A stretch of 64,000 nucleotides of DNA, from NCBI GenBank assembly GCA_963971575.1, contig OZ020611.1:181042071-181106070 (forward strand). The letters run 5' to 3'. The translations under genes and the position numbers were made by a program. Positions within the stretch are counted from its first letter, which is position 1, and every line of letters begins with the position of its first letter. The notes beneath the pieces are model-generated. The model was not told the DNA's origin, made no database searches, and was given only the letters and a program-made list of their open reading frames with translations. Shown here in pieces: positions 10,900 through 21,081 of the stretch. This stretch comes from Liopterus haemorrhoidalis. Its lineage: Eukaryota; Arthropoda; Insecta; Coleoptera; Dytiscidae.

Positions 10900-13095
10900 C
10901 GATTCAAAATCCCAAAAAATTATAAACAATTTTTTTTATGTACATCTGACTGACAAAATGATATGTTAGATACCGTTTAACGGGTTAGACGATTAAAAGA
11001 TAATAAAATACAAAAATTAAACGAAACAATGTTTTGAAAATTTGGTATATCTACATATGTATTGAGACCAGTAGATAGTTAGTTAAAAATTTGGGCGAAC
11101 AGCAACAATGGTTATTTGCGCCTAACTCAACCCGAGACTGAACCTACTAGTTTTTTTTAGAATTTTAGTGAATTTTAAAAGGTTCATTATTCAAAGTGAC
11201 ATTTGTTCAAAGTTATTGCCTAATAACTTTGATAATTCCTTGAACAATTTCAAACCCTTATTCCTGGAAATGCTAGCAGATATATATACACCCGTCTCTC
11301 TGAAGACGAGGTCAGATCACGTAGATAGGATAATAATGTACATTAATGAAGTTAATTCATTTTCATTGGGAAATATTTCTGGTACACGATCAAAAAAAAA
11401 AAAGGATTCTAGTTTATATCGACAAAATCTACAAAGAGAAGAGATAAGATTTTTTTTAGCGTCTAGTGTACCTATAATCTTTATATATAAAAGAGAATAT
11501 ATGTCCGGAAATTCTAACCCACTTCCAGATATGCTACCAAGTTGAAATTTTGCATACAGGTAGGAAATGCATTCATCATAACTAGAAAAATCAAAATCTC
11601 AAAAAAGTCCCATCAGAAACGAGAAATTAATAATTTTGTTTTTAATTATTTTGGACCATCGAAGTATGTATGATGCGTTCAGCGAGATCGTGGGAATTTC
11701 GTTTCAATGGTTGTTTGGACAACTATAGTAAGTTCGTGAAACATCGTTCAATGTCGTTCGGCGCGATTCATCATTGCTCTGCTATAGCTGATAAAATTTA
11801 TTTATTCAGTTATTTAGTAAAATTTTTGATTAGTGTATGCAGAGCGAGACTGAAGTGGAGCACCTGTTTTCTGGTTTTTTATTTTAGGGCATTTTTAAAC
11901 TCATTTTATTTATTTTTTTTTCTATTCTTTTATTTAAATGTTTAAATATAATAGCAAAATCTTTTATATATATATATATAACAGAAAATAGCGAATATAC
12001 TGCTAGTATTGATATAAATATCTTTTATAAATATATACAAACAGTTATATAATTATATATTTATAACTTAAATAAATAACAATAAATTAACTATACATAG
12101 ACTTCTTTATACATGTACACACAACAGACGCATACACATATATAAAACTTAGATTTGGGATATTAATTTGACTTTGCTTAAATAACTCCTCAAATAACTG
12201 AAACATATAACTCCTAAAGAACAAAGTTCAAGATTTCGAACAATATCACAACAGCTCTACAAAATAATCCAGATAGTACCACAAAAAATAAGATTACTAA
12301 ACCAATTATACTAAAAATTTGGAAGTCTCGCCTATAAGGATTTAAACGCATAATTATGAGAATTATTTTAATTAATATTTTTCACCATTGTTAATTAGCG
12401 CAACATAAAAGTTGAATTAAATAATTATAACTTTTAAGGTTAATTTACTCTTTATGAAAAATTTAATAATAAAATTTTATTCACGAATATTTATAAAAAT
12501 ATGTATTCAGCAGTTGAAAATAGGATGTGATTAGCTTTTTTTGTATCTTTATATATAATATTTGGTATTATTATACCCAAACATCGGGATAAAATAAAAT
12601 TGAGTTATTTATAGAAGGATTTTATAAAAAACGAATGTAAAAAGAATTGAATGTAATTGGATTGTTTAATTTCTGAAAACTAAACAGAAAATTCGTATTG
12701 GCAACTTATATACGAAAAGAATATTAACGAATATTCTCTATATTCTTTTCTTCTTGCTTTACAGTTCTTTGTTAAAGCTTAAATACATTTACGAATGATC
12801 TTCAGAAATGATTTATTTATTTTTAATCTAAATCTGCGAGGTCAATTTTACTTCGTATGTAGACAAAATACAATTAGTTCGTTAAATAATAATCAGTTTA
12901 TTTTTATCTTCAAGCTAAATTTTCAAGGATTTCGTCTCACAAAAGTCACTTTGCAGTAAATATAACAAAAGCTTTTAGATTTAGTTACACACCATCTTAG
13001 CACACTGTCTTAATAACACTATTAAGTCTCAGAAATTAATACTTTTAAATCACACAAAAGTACAAGCACGACTAATTAAGAACTAATAATATTTT
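10900..13095. other. No gene recognised
   Basis: A long AT-rich stretch with a short (TA)n run near 11965-11980. I see no supported frame, repeat pair or RNA gene. Confidence 0.4.
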
Positions 13096-13097
13096 TA

Positions 13098-13336
13098 GAT
13101 AGCCAACGGAGTGGCCGAGCGCATTAAGTTTGTACTGGTGGAAACAGTCTGGACTGTCCGCTCGGTGGTTCGAGCCTCATATGTTGGTGATATTATTCGG
13201 ACGAGAATAATATGTTTACATTACTCCCATTTTCACAATCATTCACCCCTCATCCAAGTGTAGGAGCTCGCCCCCTGCCATCGGCGATTAGCCTCGTTGC
13301 AGAAATAGGTCGATGTAAAATAAATAAATAAAATAT
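13098..13336 (+). mobile_element. tRNA-derived SINE, family 1
   Basis: The head has a pol III A-box-like GTGGCCGAGCGC and a B-box GGTTCGAGCCTC about 65 bp later, as in a Leu/Ser-type tRNA ancestor. An unrelated body follows, ending in GATTAGCCTCGTTGCAGAAA, AGGTCGATG and an AAATAAATAAATAAA tail. The same 3' end recurs at 20095-20170, so it is a dispersed family. Internal promoter boxes would drive transcription; mobility would need LINE machinery. Confidence 0.8.
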
Positions 13337-13372
13337 ATATATATTTGTATTTCTAATATTCCGTTCCAATAT

Positions 13373-13679
13373 TATAGTAGTAAAAGTTATTGGGAGTAGC
13401 GGTGGAGAAAAGTAAACTCAATATTTACTCATACCCGATATTTCGGTCTAAATTTTTAGACCTTTTTCAAGGGCTGAAAATTTTATTTAAATTAATACAA
13501 TGTATTATACAGAATTGTGCAACTTACAGTAAAATCTAAGAGTCTCCTCTGATGTATAATTTGGTTAAACTCATAAAATTATATTTAAAAAAAAGAAAAT
13601 AAAATCAAACATTAAAATAAATATCACAGCATAAAATCACAAAAAAATTCGTTGGCATAGATCATAAAAAATTAAAAGA
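13373..13679 (+). repeat. Left inverted terminal repeat of Penelope-like relic
   Basis: It begins TATAGTAGTAAAAGTTATTG and contains CCCGATATTTCGGTCTAAA. It is the near-perfect reverse complement of 14217-14520, with a few substitutions and small indels. Confidence 0.85.
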
Positions 13680-13700
13680 TAAAGAAAAAACAAGCGGAAC

Positions 13701-14030
13701 GTGGTTTATAAGATAGAATGCCTATGTACCTTAACTTACGTGGGTCAAACATCACAGCGTTTAGGCAATAGAATAACAGAGCACAAGTCGGATGTAAAAT
13801 GTAAGCTTAATTACTGTGCGTTAAGTAAACACTTATGCACTACATCCCATGTACCAATATGTGAGAATACGGAAATATTGGCTACTGAATCCAATACGTA
13901 CAGAAGAACATTTTTGGAAATGTGTTTCATTAACCAATTTGACAAAAATCTTAATGCAAAAACGGATATCCAGGGCTTAAACGCTATTTATCAACATTTA
14001 TTACATATCTACAGAAAAAATATAGGTTAA
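13701..14030 (+). pseudogene. GIY-YIG endonuclease domain of a Penelope-like element (partial)
   Basis: The 109-codon frame opens VYKIECLCTLTYVGQTSQRL. VYKI corresponds to the GIY block and TYVGQTSQ to the YIG block; the conserved Arg follows in NRITEHKSD. Next come HLCTTSHV, then EILATESNTYRRTFLEMCFI, which holds the catalytic Glu (FLEM), and a C-terminal GLNAIYQHLLHI typical of Penelope-like proteins. There is no proper ATG: the frame opens on GTG just after the left repeat, and no reverse transcriptase precedes it, so this is the cut-off C-terminus of a larger protein. The domain itself has no internal stop. Confidence 0.8.
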
Positions 14031-14216
14031 TAAATGTTTACAAATAAACCACGGACGCCTGTAAAAAGTAAGGACCTGCATTATCGACTACAATATCAAT
14101 AAGATCTACGGTATTGATAGCGATCTACATTAACATGAAGCGATCGCGCCTAAACTTTGAACAGAAGAATAAGAAGAGACACGTTTGATTATTTGCCCAA
14201 CCAATAAAACTGTCTA

Positions 14217-14513
14217 ATTTTACTTTTTTATGATCTGTACCAACGAATTTTTGTGATTTTATGCTATGATATTTATTTTAATGTTTAATTTTATTTTGTT
14301 TTTTTTAAATATAATTTTATGAGTTTAACCAAATTATACATCAGAGGAAACTCTTAGATTTTACTGTAAGTTGCACAATTCTGTATACCACATTGTATTA
14401 ATTTAAATAAAATTTTCAGCCCTTGAAAAAGGTCTAAAAATTTAGACCGAAATATCGGGAATGAGTAAATATTGAGTTTACTTTTCTCGACCGCTACTCC
14501 TAATAACTTTTAC

Positions 14514-14520
<7 letters not shown>
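14217..14520 (-). repeat. Right inverted terminal repeat of Penelope-like relic
   Basis: Reverse complement of 13373-13679. In this orientation CAGCCCTTGAAAAAGGTCT, a loop, AGACCGAAATATCGGG can be read as a hammerhead-like fold in which the CTGATGA box has decayed to TTGAAAA. That reading is inference. Confidence 0.85.

Positions 14521-14570
<50 letters not shown>
14515..14570. repeat. (TA)n microsatellite, left part
   Basis: A pure TA run that resumes at 14821-14838 on the other side of the inserted LTR-like unit. Confidence 0.95.
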
Positions 14571-14574
<4 letters not shown>

Positions 14575-14821
14575 AGCATCTAGCCTTCCACGAAGCCCTG
14601 TTACGTCACCATAAAATGTTATCTAGATGCAATCCTAATGATGACGACTCATTAACGATAATGATGACGGCTCATTACACTAATTGGTTTTTATAAAACA
14701 CACGTAGAATTTGATAGAGAGATCAGATGTTTTCATACGTTGTAAGAGTGAATACCTAGAATAAAATAGTCTGTGAACAACTCGAGTTTTATTTAAACAA
14801 TAAATCCCTTATTTGTTTACA
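14571..14821 (+). mobile_element. Solo-LTR-like insertion (251 bp)
   Basis: The unit starts TGTTAGCATC and ends TTTGTTTACA, obeying the TG...CA rule of LTRs. It contains a TATA-like TTTTTATAAAAC (about 14690) and AATAAAATAG (about 14760), plausible promoter and polyadenylation signals. (TA)n flanks it on both sides, so a 5-bp TATAT/ATATA duplication fits, though in such a repeat it cannot be proven. The family (Copia-like by its start) is a guess. Confidence 0.5.
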
Positions 14822-14844
14822 TATATATATATATATATGTATTT

Positions 14845-15310
14845 TAATCTTTGAAACTACATAATTGTTAAGCTTACATTGTTTAATAAATTTTTATACT
14901 TAATATTAAAAAAGCGCATTATTTTACTTAACGTGTGTATCCATCCACTTCTAAGAACTTCAGTGAACAGCTAAGATCCAGACTAATTACAAGATGTCTG
15001 ATCAGTTGGTTGGGAAGTACTAATACATATCATTTAATTCACGTATCGTAATGATAAATAAATCTCACGCCTACTACTCGAACTCCTTTAGTCAGGAATG
15101 TCATTTCAATTTGAGATCAGACTTTATATTATATCACAGGCTCGCTGGTTGATAATAAATGGTACGAATTTAAAGTATCTGTATAGAGCCTACAGCCTTT
15201 TGGCCACAATTTCAGTCGTTCAGACAAACAAACAGATGTTAGTTAGCAAGTTAAAAAATTATTTGCACAGAATTTGTAGTTATTAGCGCCTTTTTAGGTC
15301 CATTTAATTA
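14845..15310. other. No gene recognised
   Basis: AT-rich DNA with no supported feature. Confidence 0.4.
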
Positions 15311-15316
15311 CCAAGA

Positions 15317-15351
15317 ACGAGTGTGCCGCACAATATGTGCGGCACACTCGT
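15317..15351. repeat. Perfect 15-bp hairpin, GC-rich
   Basis: Arms ACGAGTGTGCCGCAC (15317-15331) and GTGCGGCACACTCGT (15337-15351) are exact reverse complements around an AATAT loop. A third copy, GTGCGGCACAC, follows at 15350-15360 and is again followed by AATAT. It stands out sharply from the AT-rich flanks. Confidence 0.95.
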
Positions 15352-15428
15352 GCGGCACACAATATGGGAATACGAACTAGGGTTAAACACAATAGATCAT
15401 AAAAATGTTACCCTAAAATTTTGAGGAA

Positions 15429-15568
15429 AAATATGGTCACAGGGGTGCGTTTAATGATATGATAAATATGGTCACAGGCGTGCGTTTAATAAAATGATAA
15501 ATATGGTCACAGGCGTGCGTTTAATAGAATGATAAATATGGTCATAGGCGTGCGTTTAATAAAATGAT
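15429..15568. repeat. Tandem repeat, four 35-bp units
   Basis: Four head-to-tail units starting AAATATGGTCACAGG and containing TGCGTTTAAT differ by only a few bases. The low divergence suggests recent expansion. A hairpin lies about 80 bp upstream. Confidence 0.95.
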
Positions 15569-15911
15569 AAATAGTAATATAGAAATATACAAAACCAATT
15601 TAAACGTGTTTAAAATGTGCACGCCACTGGTAACTGCCTGACAAAAAGATTTATTACTATCAGTCTTTCTGAGATAGAGTATAGATAGATATAAATTGAT
15701 TGCCAAATTTGAGCTATATATTTTTACTAATTTTTATTCAGATTGTTAGTTTTGTATAAGAAATTTGTAATCTCTGGGGGTTATACGCAGCGTTAAGCTT
15801 ATTATTATTAATTACTTTTATAATTTCTATTTTTTACAATCTTAAGTCTTTACGCCAGTTTACATGTATTCACGTGACCGTAAATAAGCCTAATATGTAA
15901 GAATAAGAATA

Positions 15912-16306
15912 ATTGCCAGATTTAGATGTGGTAATGAAAACACTGAAAATAAAATATGGAAAACAGCTGAGGAAAAAAAATGCAGAATATGCGAAGAAAA
16001 AGAAGAGACGATGAGGCATTTGTTCTATGAATGCGAAAATGGAAAAGAGAGCAGAAGTAAGGCAGAAATATTAGATGACTTGGGATCAGGAGAAGAAATA
16101 ATGAGAAGTATATTAAAAAGAATGAAGAGTAAATGATAAAAGAAAGAAGATGGAATGTATATATGTATATGTATATATGTGTGTGTAACAAAATGTAAAA
16201 CATACATAACGATTTTTTTTTAAATATTGTAAAATATTATGTAAGATTCGAAGCCTTAGGGCTAGAATAATAAGTTCTATTATATTCTATTCTATTCTAT
16301 TCTAAG
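15912..16306 (+). mobile_element. R1-like LINE 3' end with (ATTCT)n tail
   Basis: The frame 15912-16136 reads IARFRCGNENTENKIW, then CRICEEKEETMRHLFYEC, ending in TGA at 16134-16136. The CX2C...HX4C zinc-knuckle with this spacing and the ARFRCGNE lead-in are typical of the C-terminus of R1-type LINE ORF2 proteins. About 75 codons are open without a stop. A 3' untranslated region follows and ends in an (ATTCT)n run at about 16277-16306. Everything upstream of the zinc-knuckle region is lost to 5' truncation. Confidence 0.75.
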
Positions 16307-16407
16307 TAAGGAGCCTAAAACTAAGCAGTAATGTGCTGACCACATTGGATCTGAAAAGTTTATGTGAAATTTTCTTATTGGTGAGATGCATGAAATCGTT
16401 TGGCGGA

Positions 16408-16432
16408 CCGCCGGTTGCCGATCCCTGTTCTA
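16408..16432. mobile_element. Lone hAT-like terminus
   Basis: GGCGGACCGCCGGTTGCCGA followed by TCCCTG looks like the GC-rich outer end of a hAT MITE. I found no matching left end nearby. Confidence 0.35.
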
Positions 16433-16434
16433 CA

Positions 16435-17000
16435 TGACAAACATTCAACCAATTTTAAGCCAATAACAATAATAAAAAATGACACAAATCATTTTAATAG
16501 ATAATTTAAATATCACAACAATTTTTAATTAAATAATAGCTACAGTTGCAGTTATCAATTAAATTAATTAGCAACAATTTTGCAATGTGTAGCGTTAGAG
16601 TTATTATTACTATTCTCAATTAAATATAATGTTTTTTATGATCCATTTTATCAATTACCGTAAATTATAGCCTTTAACACGTCATCATTTTTATGATATG
16701 TTATTTGATACACATTTATAGAGAACTATTGGACCAAACACTAATCAGGCAATTCAATTTACCATTGTTTACTAGTCATAAAAATACAAGTCAGCTTTAA
16801 TTAATTTAAATTATAATATTTGAATATGTATATGAAAAGCTAGAAAAAATTGGGATATCAAATGAAACTAGATCTGGGTAATTGGCAAGGTTGCCACCTT
16901 TATGGTTTCGAGACCAGCTATTTTTTTATTATTCTATATACCTCACCTTTGAATTCAATATATTTTGATGTATAATTTACGTCTTTCCGATCGATAACAT
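16435..17000. other. No gene recognised
   Basis: AT-rich DNA without a supported feature. Confidence 0.4.
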
Positions 17001-17010
17001 GACTGATACT

Positions 17011-17326
17011 CAGGCTTACCAGATTTCAGTTGAGGTAAACCCTAATATTAAAAAAAAAAGAAAATAGAAATACAGTATATTTTATTCAATTTTTCTCACC
17101 TCCAAAAAACGCAAGTGATGAGTAAAAAAATAAGTGTTCACCTCCAATATATAAAGTGATGAGCAAAAAAATGTCCTCACGTCCAAAATACAAATGATGA
17201 GCAAAAAAAGTCCTCACCTCCAAACTACTAACCCGGAGATTTTATAACAAAACCCGGAACACTGACTCCGGACTGACGCCGGAAACCCGGAGACTCCGGG
17301 TGAAAACCTGAGACCTGGTCACCCTG
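17011..17326. mobile_element. hAT MITE with perfect 8-bp target duplication (316 bp)
   Basis: The octamer CTGATACT occurs directly at both borders (17003-17010 and 17327-17334), exactly the duplication length hAT transposases make. The ends are inverted: CAGGCTTACCAGATTTCAG on the left, and CAGGGTGACCAGGTCTCAG from the other strand on the right. The right third is rich in CCCGG/CCGGG repeats; the left two thirds hold a degenerate minisatellite. There is no coding capacity. Confidence 0.85.
17096..17225. repeat. Minisatellite inside the hAT MITE (42/39/37-bp units)
   Basis: Three units and a partial fourth each begin TCACCTCC or TCACGTCC and contain GTGATGAG or ATGATGAG followed by an A-run. 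Starts are at 17096, 17138, 17177 and 17214. Confidence 0.8.
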
Positions 17327-17339
17327 CTGATACTTAAGG

Positions 17340-19245
17340 AATTGTGTGTTATGTTTTGGCGTTACACAATAACTTGCTCACTATCGCTCATAGCAAAATA
17401 CAATGTAAAAGTTATATACGGTCTGAAGAGCAACTGTAGCTGTATACAACAATGTACGTGTCAAAGTAGTGCGCTACTGCTAGCGCGAACGGGGTGGAAG
17501 GAAGTAGATGATCTAAATCGGAGTTCGGTCCGAAAATCGGTGCTCATAACTCGGGAAATTAACCTTAGTGTAGTAGTCAAGCTTGTTTCGTCTGATAGAG
17601 AATCGATTATTTTACTCGATTTTGAGTGCAAGATCCTAAATGCTGTAGGAGCTTCACCATGCTTAAGAAAAATTTTCTGAACGCCTGAGATATTACCTCA
17701 AACGGATGGCTTTGGAACAGACCAAAATTACTAAGGCCCATAAGGTGTCCGAGAGTACAGATTAAGAAATCAGAGAACAACCTTTGACCATAACGAGAGC
17801 AACCAAAAGGAGAATGATAACGTCGCTGTATAAGCTCCTTTGCCATCTAAACTGCAAGAACTTGAGTGAAATTTATTTATTTGTACAAATGTTCAAAAAA
17901 TAAATAACCACACAGTCAATACACGAATGTGCCAAAGCAAGTTCTATGCCTTAAACCTCCTAGACCTCTCCAACGGAGAGTCTTCCCGGATTCTTTTTTT
18001 ATAGCCATATTTATTACAAAGTGTTACATGTTATTATTTGTCCACAACATACTTTAAGATCATACAAAGAAATATTATCCTATTTTTTCTGTAGGGAAAA
18101 ATGTGTAATATTTTGAAAATGAAAATGATGATGTTAAATGAATAGGGTTGTCAACCTTATTTCCATAATATTTCGTCCATCAAAATTCCCTCGGCATGTT
18201 TCCAATTAATGAAATTTTTGATTATGATAATTTTATACACGAGCATAAAACGATTTTTCAGCCACGTCACGTTTTCCTTTTTCCATGATTGATAAAAATC
18301 CTTTGTTCGTATTCAAACGACAGTCATAAACAGGACTATCCAATCTCTCACTCACATGTAAATTTCGTCAAGTAAGGACAACTTTTTTCTTTTCTTTGGA
18401 AACATCCTGCCTATTTGAAATGTAAAATATGCGTGAAACATAAAGTTTAGAAAGTTCTGCATTGACCTTTCTCTTCGTGATACAAAGAGGGAAAAAAAGA
18501 AACTCTCTTGTGTTTGTTACTGTGGATTCCGCCCCTTAAATGATCGAGTAAACTGTGATTTCGGTAAACGCAATCCGGAAGTGAGTGAATGCATGCGAGG
18601 AAGATTTGTACGAGATGAGACTGGAATGAGAGGATGTGAAGTGCTTTGCTTCAGCGACAGATGAACAGTGGTGAGGTGTCAGTCGTTGCAAGGGATGCAT
18701 TCATTTCACAGACCGAATCACGAGACGAAGATTTATCTTCAAGTTACTCGCAACTAGTAGCGACTTAACAAACATATTTAAACATCAGTTGATGTCAGTT
18801 TAAATATTCAGTTTAATTACTATTTGACATCAGATTAGCAAATGATTGCGCGCAGGTTAAAAATGACAGAGAGATGTTAGGTTTGTATCTGTCAATCTTG
18901 GTATTTCCAACTTGTATTTAAATATAAGAGTTACTATAGAGTAACCGCCCAGCCAGTGCAGTTGCGTCACTTGAAACGTCACATTTTTTGTGACGTCTAA
19001 TTAGGTACGTTTACATAGCATCCATTTAAGGAATGTAATATTCGTACGCTGTCACTTGTATCGAAGTGAAATGAAAATATAAGAATAAGAACAGAATAAA
19101 AACAAATAAACTATTTTAATAGGCATAATAGTCCTAAAAAGGGCTGATGTGATCCAAAAATATGATCAAAGAAAAGAAAATAGGAATAAGTTGAATTTGA
19201 CCTAAAAAGCTAAGCACTACATACAATATCAAATAGAAACCTATA
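17340..19245. other. No gene recognised
   Basis: AT-rich DNA. 18500-18760 is GC-richer with purine-rich phrases but has no frame, repeat or motif I can name. Confidence 0.35.
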
Positions 19246-19250
19246 AAATA

Positions 19251-19797
19251 TTAGGTCGTCAAGGATGAAATTTGTAGAAAAAAAGACAAAGTTGGTTGAT
19301 AACATACAAATATAAGGAATTATTTTATTCATCAAAGTATGCACCCATTTAGTCTATACAATTTTGCCATTTAAGCGGCAGGTTGTTCAGGCCGGTGGTA
19401 GAAAACCCTGGCGGACGAGAGTCAATGAATTCCTGGAAGGCCAGTTTTACAACATTATTGAATTTAAGTTACCTGTACGACCCAATTTGATATTGTCTTT
19501 TGCGTAGTAACACTAGAGCCAAATACACTATTAATGTATCGCGCGGTCTGCGATGGCGTAGTTCCAAGTAAGAACTCATACTTCATATTAGAGCGAATTT
19601 CCGACCGTTCAATTTTCATCAAAATCGATTTTTAAAAAAAGTTTTTGATATTTTTTAGAGCATATAATGATTTCTTTAAATGTGTAACTTTCCAAAAAAA
19701 AAAAAAAAACAACGGTAAAATATTAAGTCAATGTTAAATAATATGCTGTTAAAGTTGGTAATATTACTAACTACAAATTTCATTCTTGACGACCTGA
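19251..19797 (-). mobile_element. mariner-like element, internal deletion derivative (547 bp)
   Basis: Termini TTAGGTCGTCAAGGATGAAA and, from the other strand, TCAGGTCGTCAAGAATGAAA form inverted repeats of about 28 bp, each flanked by TA. The element is less than half of a full mariner. It keeps both ends plus transposase end fragments on the minus strand. Confidence 0.9.
19325..19619 (-). pseudogene. mariner transposase, fused N- and C-terminal pieces
   Basis: Starting at the minus-strand ATG (19619-19617), the frame reads MKIERSEIRSN, then YEFLLGTTPSQTARYINSVF, the first helix-turn-helix of mariner transposases, and TTQKTISNWV. After a large deletion a different frame gives FQEFIDSRPPG and LNNLPLKWQNCID, a stop, then MGAYFDE and a final TAA. 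That is the standard mariner C-terminus. All three catalytic Asp residues are deleted. What survives is a DNA-binding N-terminus, so it cannot catalyse transposition. Confidence 0.85.
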
Positions 19798-20094
19798 TAC
19801 AAGAAAATATTTAACTAAACACAAAACTGCTAAATAAACAATAAACTAAATAAAAAGTAAATAAATATTTTTAGAAATGGCTATAACATAGATATGTGAA
19901 CACAAGTGTCAAAACAAAACAGAACGTCTAAGAAAATATCGGCAAATGTAAACATAATAAAATTTAGCGATACCAATACAAATGCGCTTATATTAAATGA
20001 AAATTTTTAAAATTTGTAAATCTTCAAAATGACTGTCAAACACAAACTAAATATAAATCACGCAATTCTGGCTGGCAAAAACAGTATGAAATGT

Positions 20095-20170
20095 GAGGCT
20101 CTGGAATCAGCAATTAGCCTCGTTGCAGAAATAGGTTGATATAAAATAAATAAAATTAAAAAAAAAAAAA
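20095..20170 (+). mobile_element. SINE family 1, 3' fragment
   Basis: The 3' body of the SINE at 13098-13336 recurs: AATTAGCCTCGTTGCAGAAA, AGGTTGATATAAAATAAATA and an A-rich tail. The tRNA-like head is missing or unrecognisable. Confidence 0.75.
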
Positions 20171-20281
20171 ATACTGTACAACTGTCAGAACAACTAGGCG
20201 ATACTGTACAGGATTATCAACTGCCAACCTGTACAAGACGCTGCATTCAGATTATTTTTATCGTGGTACCGGTGTCTAGAG

Positions 20282-20545
20282 CAGTGTTTCTCGACTAGAA
20301 ACGCACCGCCGACCAGTAAAATATATAATTTTCTAACGCGGACCAGTAATAATAATTGTTGATGCATTTTTTGCAAGAAAACAAATATATTTAATGTGCT
20401 AACTAAATACATTTATTTTATTTGTAGAAAATCACAGAAAGTTTACAGAAAATAAACAAAATATAAATTATTTATTTAAAAAATGTGCATAAAAAATAAC
20501 AAATAAAAAAACTGCAAAAAATACATACAAAAACTTTCGCGGACC
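20282..20545. mobile_element. Possible hAT-type non-autonomous element
   Basis: The start, CAGTGTTTCTCGACTAGAAA, matches the common outer end of hAT MITEs. GCGGACCAGTAA and GCGGACCACTAA occur inside. The right end is not clear and I found no 8-bp duplication, so the boundaries are approximate. Confidence 0.4.
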
Positions 20546-20569
20546 ACTAAAATTGTTCTGCGTTCAATT

Positions 20570-21075
20570 TTAATGTAATTAAACTTTAATCATGGGCATG
20601 CAAATACTCTTTTGAGGCAATCGCACTTTTTGTGAATTATATGAAATTTTGCACTCTGTTTTAATAAAATATAATAGGACCTAAATTTTATCTGCATATG
20701 TTGGGAATCAACTTTGTCTGCTTGCTTGATGAGAGCGTAAGACCTCAATATGGCTATCGACCGATATGGCGATCGATTGATCGCGATGTCCTAAGTAGTT
20801 GATTTTGATAATTTTGTATTTGAAGAGGGAAAAGTTTACGCTTTTCCTAACTTGTGCTTCGAAAGTGAAGTCTTACTTCGGTTACACGTATTTTTGTGAG
20901 GCAGCATGACTGAGAACTTATTCTTTATCGGTTGAGCCCCGCACTTTAAGTGCATATCTCAACAATCTCTTATTTTCGTTATAGGATTCTCTTGTGTTTA
21001 ATTTTGCCGTAGGCTCACGCTTTAGGATTGGACAGTTTTGTCCTGGTGATTAAAGAAACAGCATTCTCCCAAATA
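20570..21075. other. No gene recognised
   Basis: Mixed AT-rich DNA with a slightly GC-richer stretch around 20740-21030. No supported feature. Confidence 0.4.
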
Positions 21076-21081
21076 CAAATA

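Larger units (their letters stand above)
13373..14520 (+). mobile_element. Penelope-like element relic between inverted repeats
   Basis: A GIY-YIG endonuclease segment (13701-14030) lies between two inverted repeats of about 305 bp. Penelope-like elements encode reverse transcriptase plus a C-terminal GIY-YIG domain and often carry terminal repeats in direct or inverted arrangement. Here the reverse transcriptase is absent. Each repeat has a stem GGTCT...AGACC followed by GAAATATCGGG, which resembles stem II and the GAAA box of the hammerhead ribozymes known from Penelope-like terminal repeats. The right repeat runs into a (TA)n tract. Confidence 0.75.

Noticed and set aside
13098..13180. tRNA gene from the A- and B-box-like motifs
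   Set aside because: The spacing and stems do not form a full cloverleaf, and the unit continues into a SINE body with an AAATAAAT tail.
15922..16207. Minus-strand hydrophobic peptides, possible membrane proteins
   Set aside because: They are the antisense of an A-rich LINE C-terminus with a clear zinc-knuckle on the plus strand.
17342..17846. 112-residue plus frame as a host gene
   Set aside because: There is no recognisable domain, no splice or start context, and an overlapping minus frame of similar quality.
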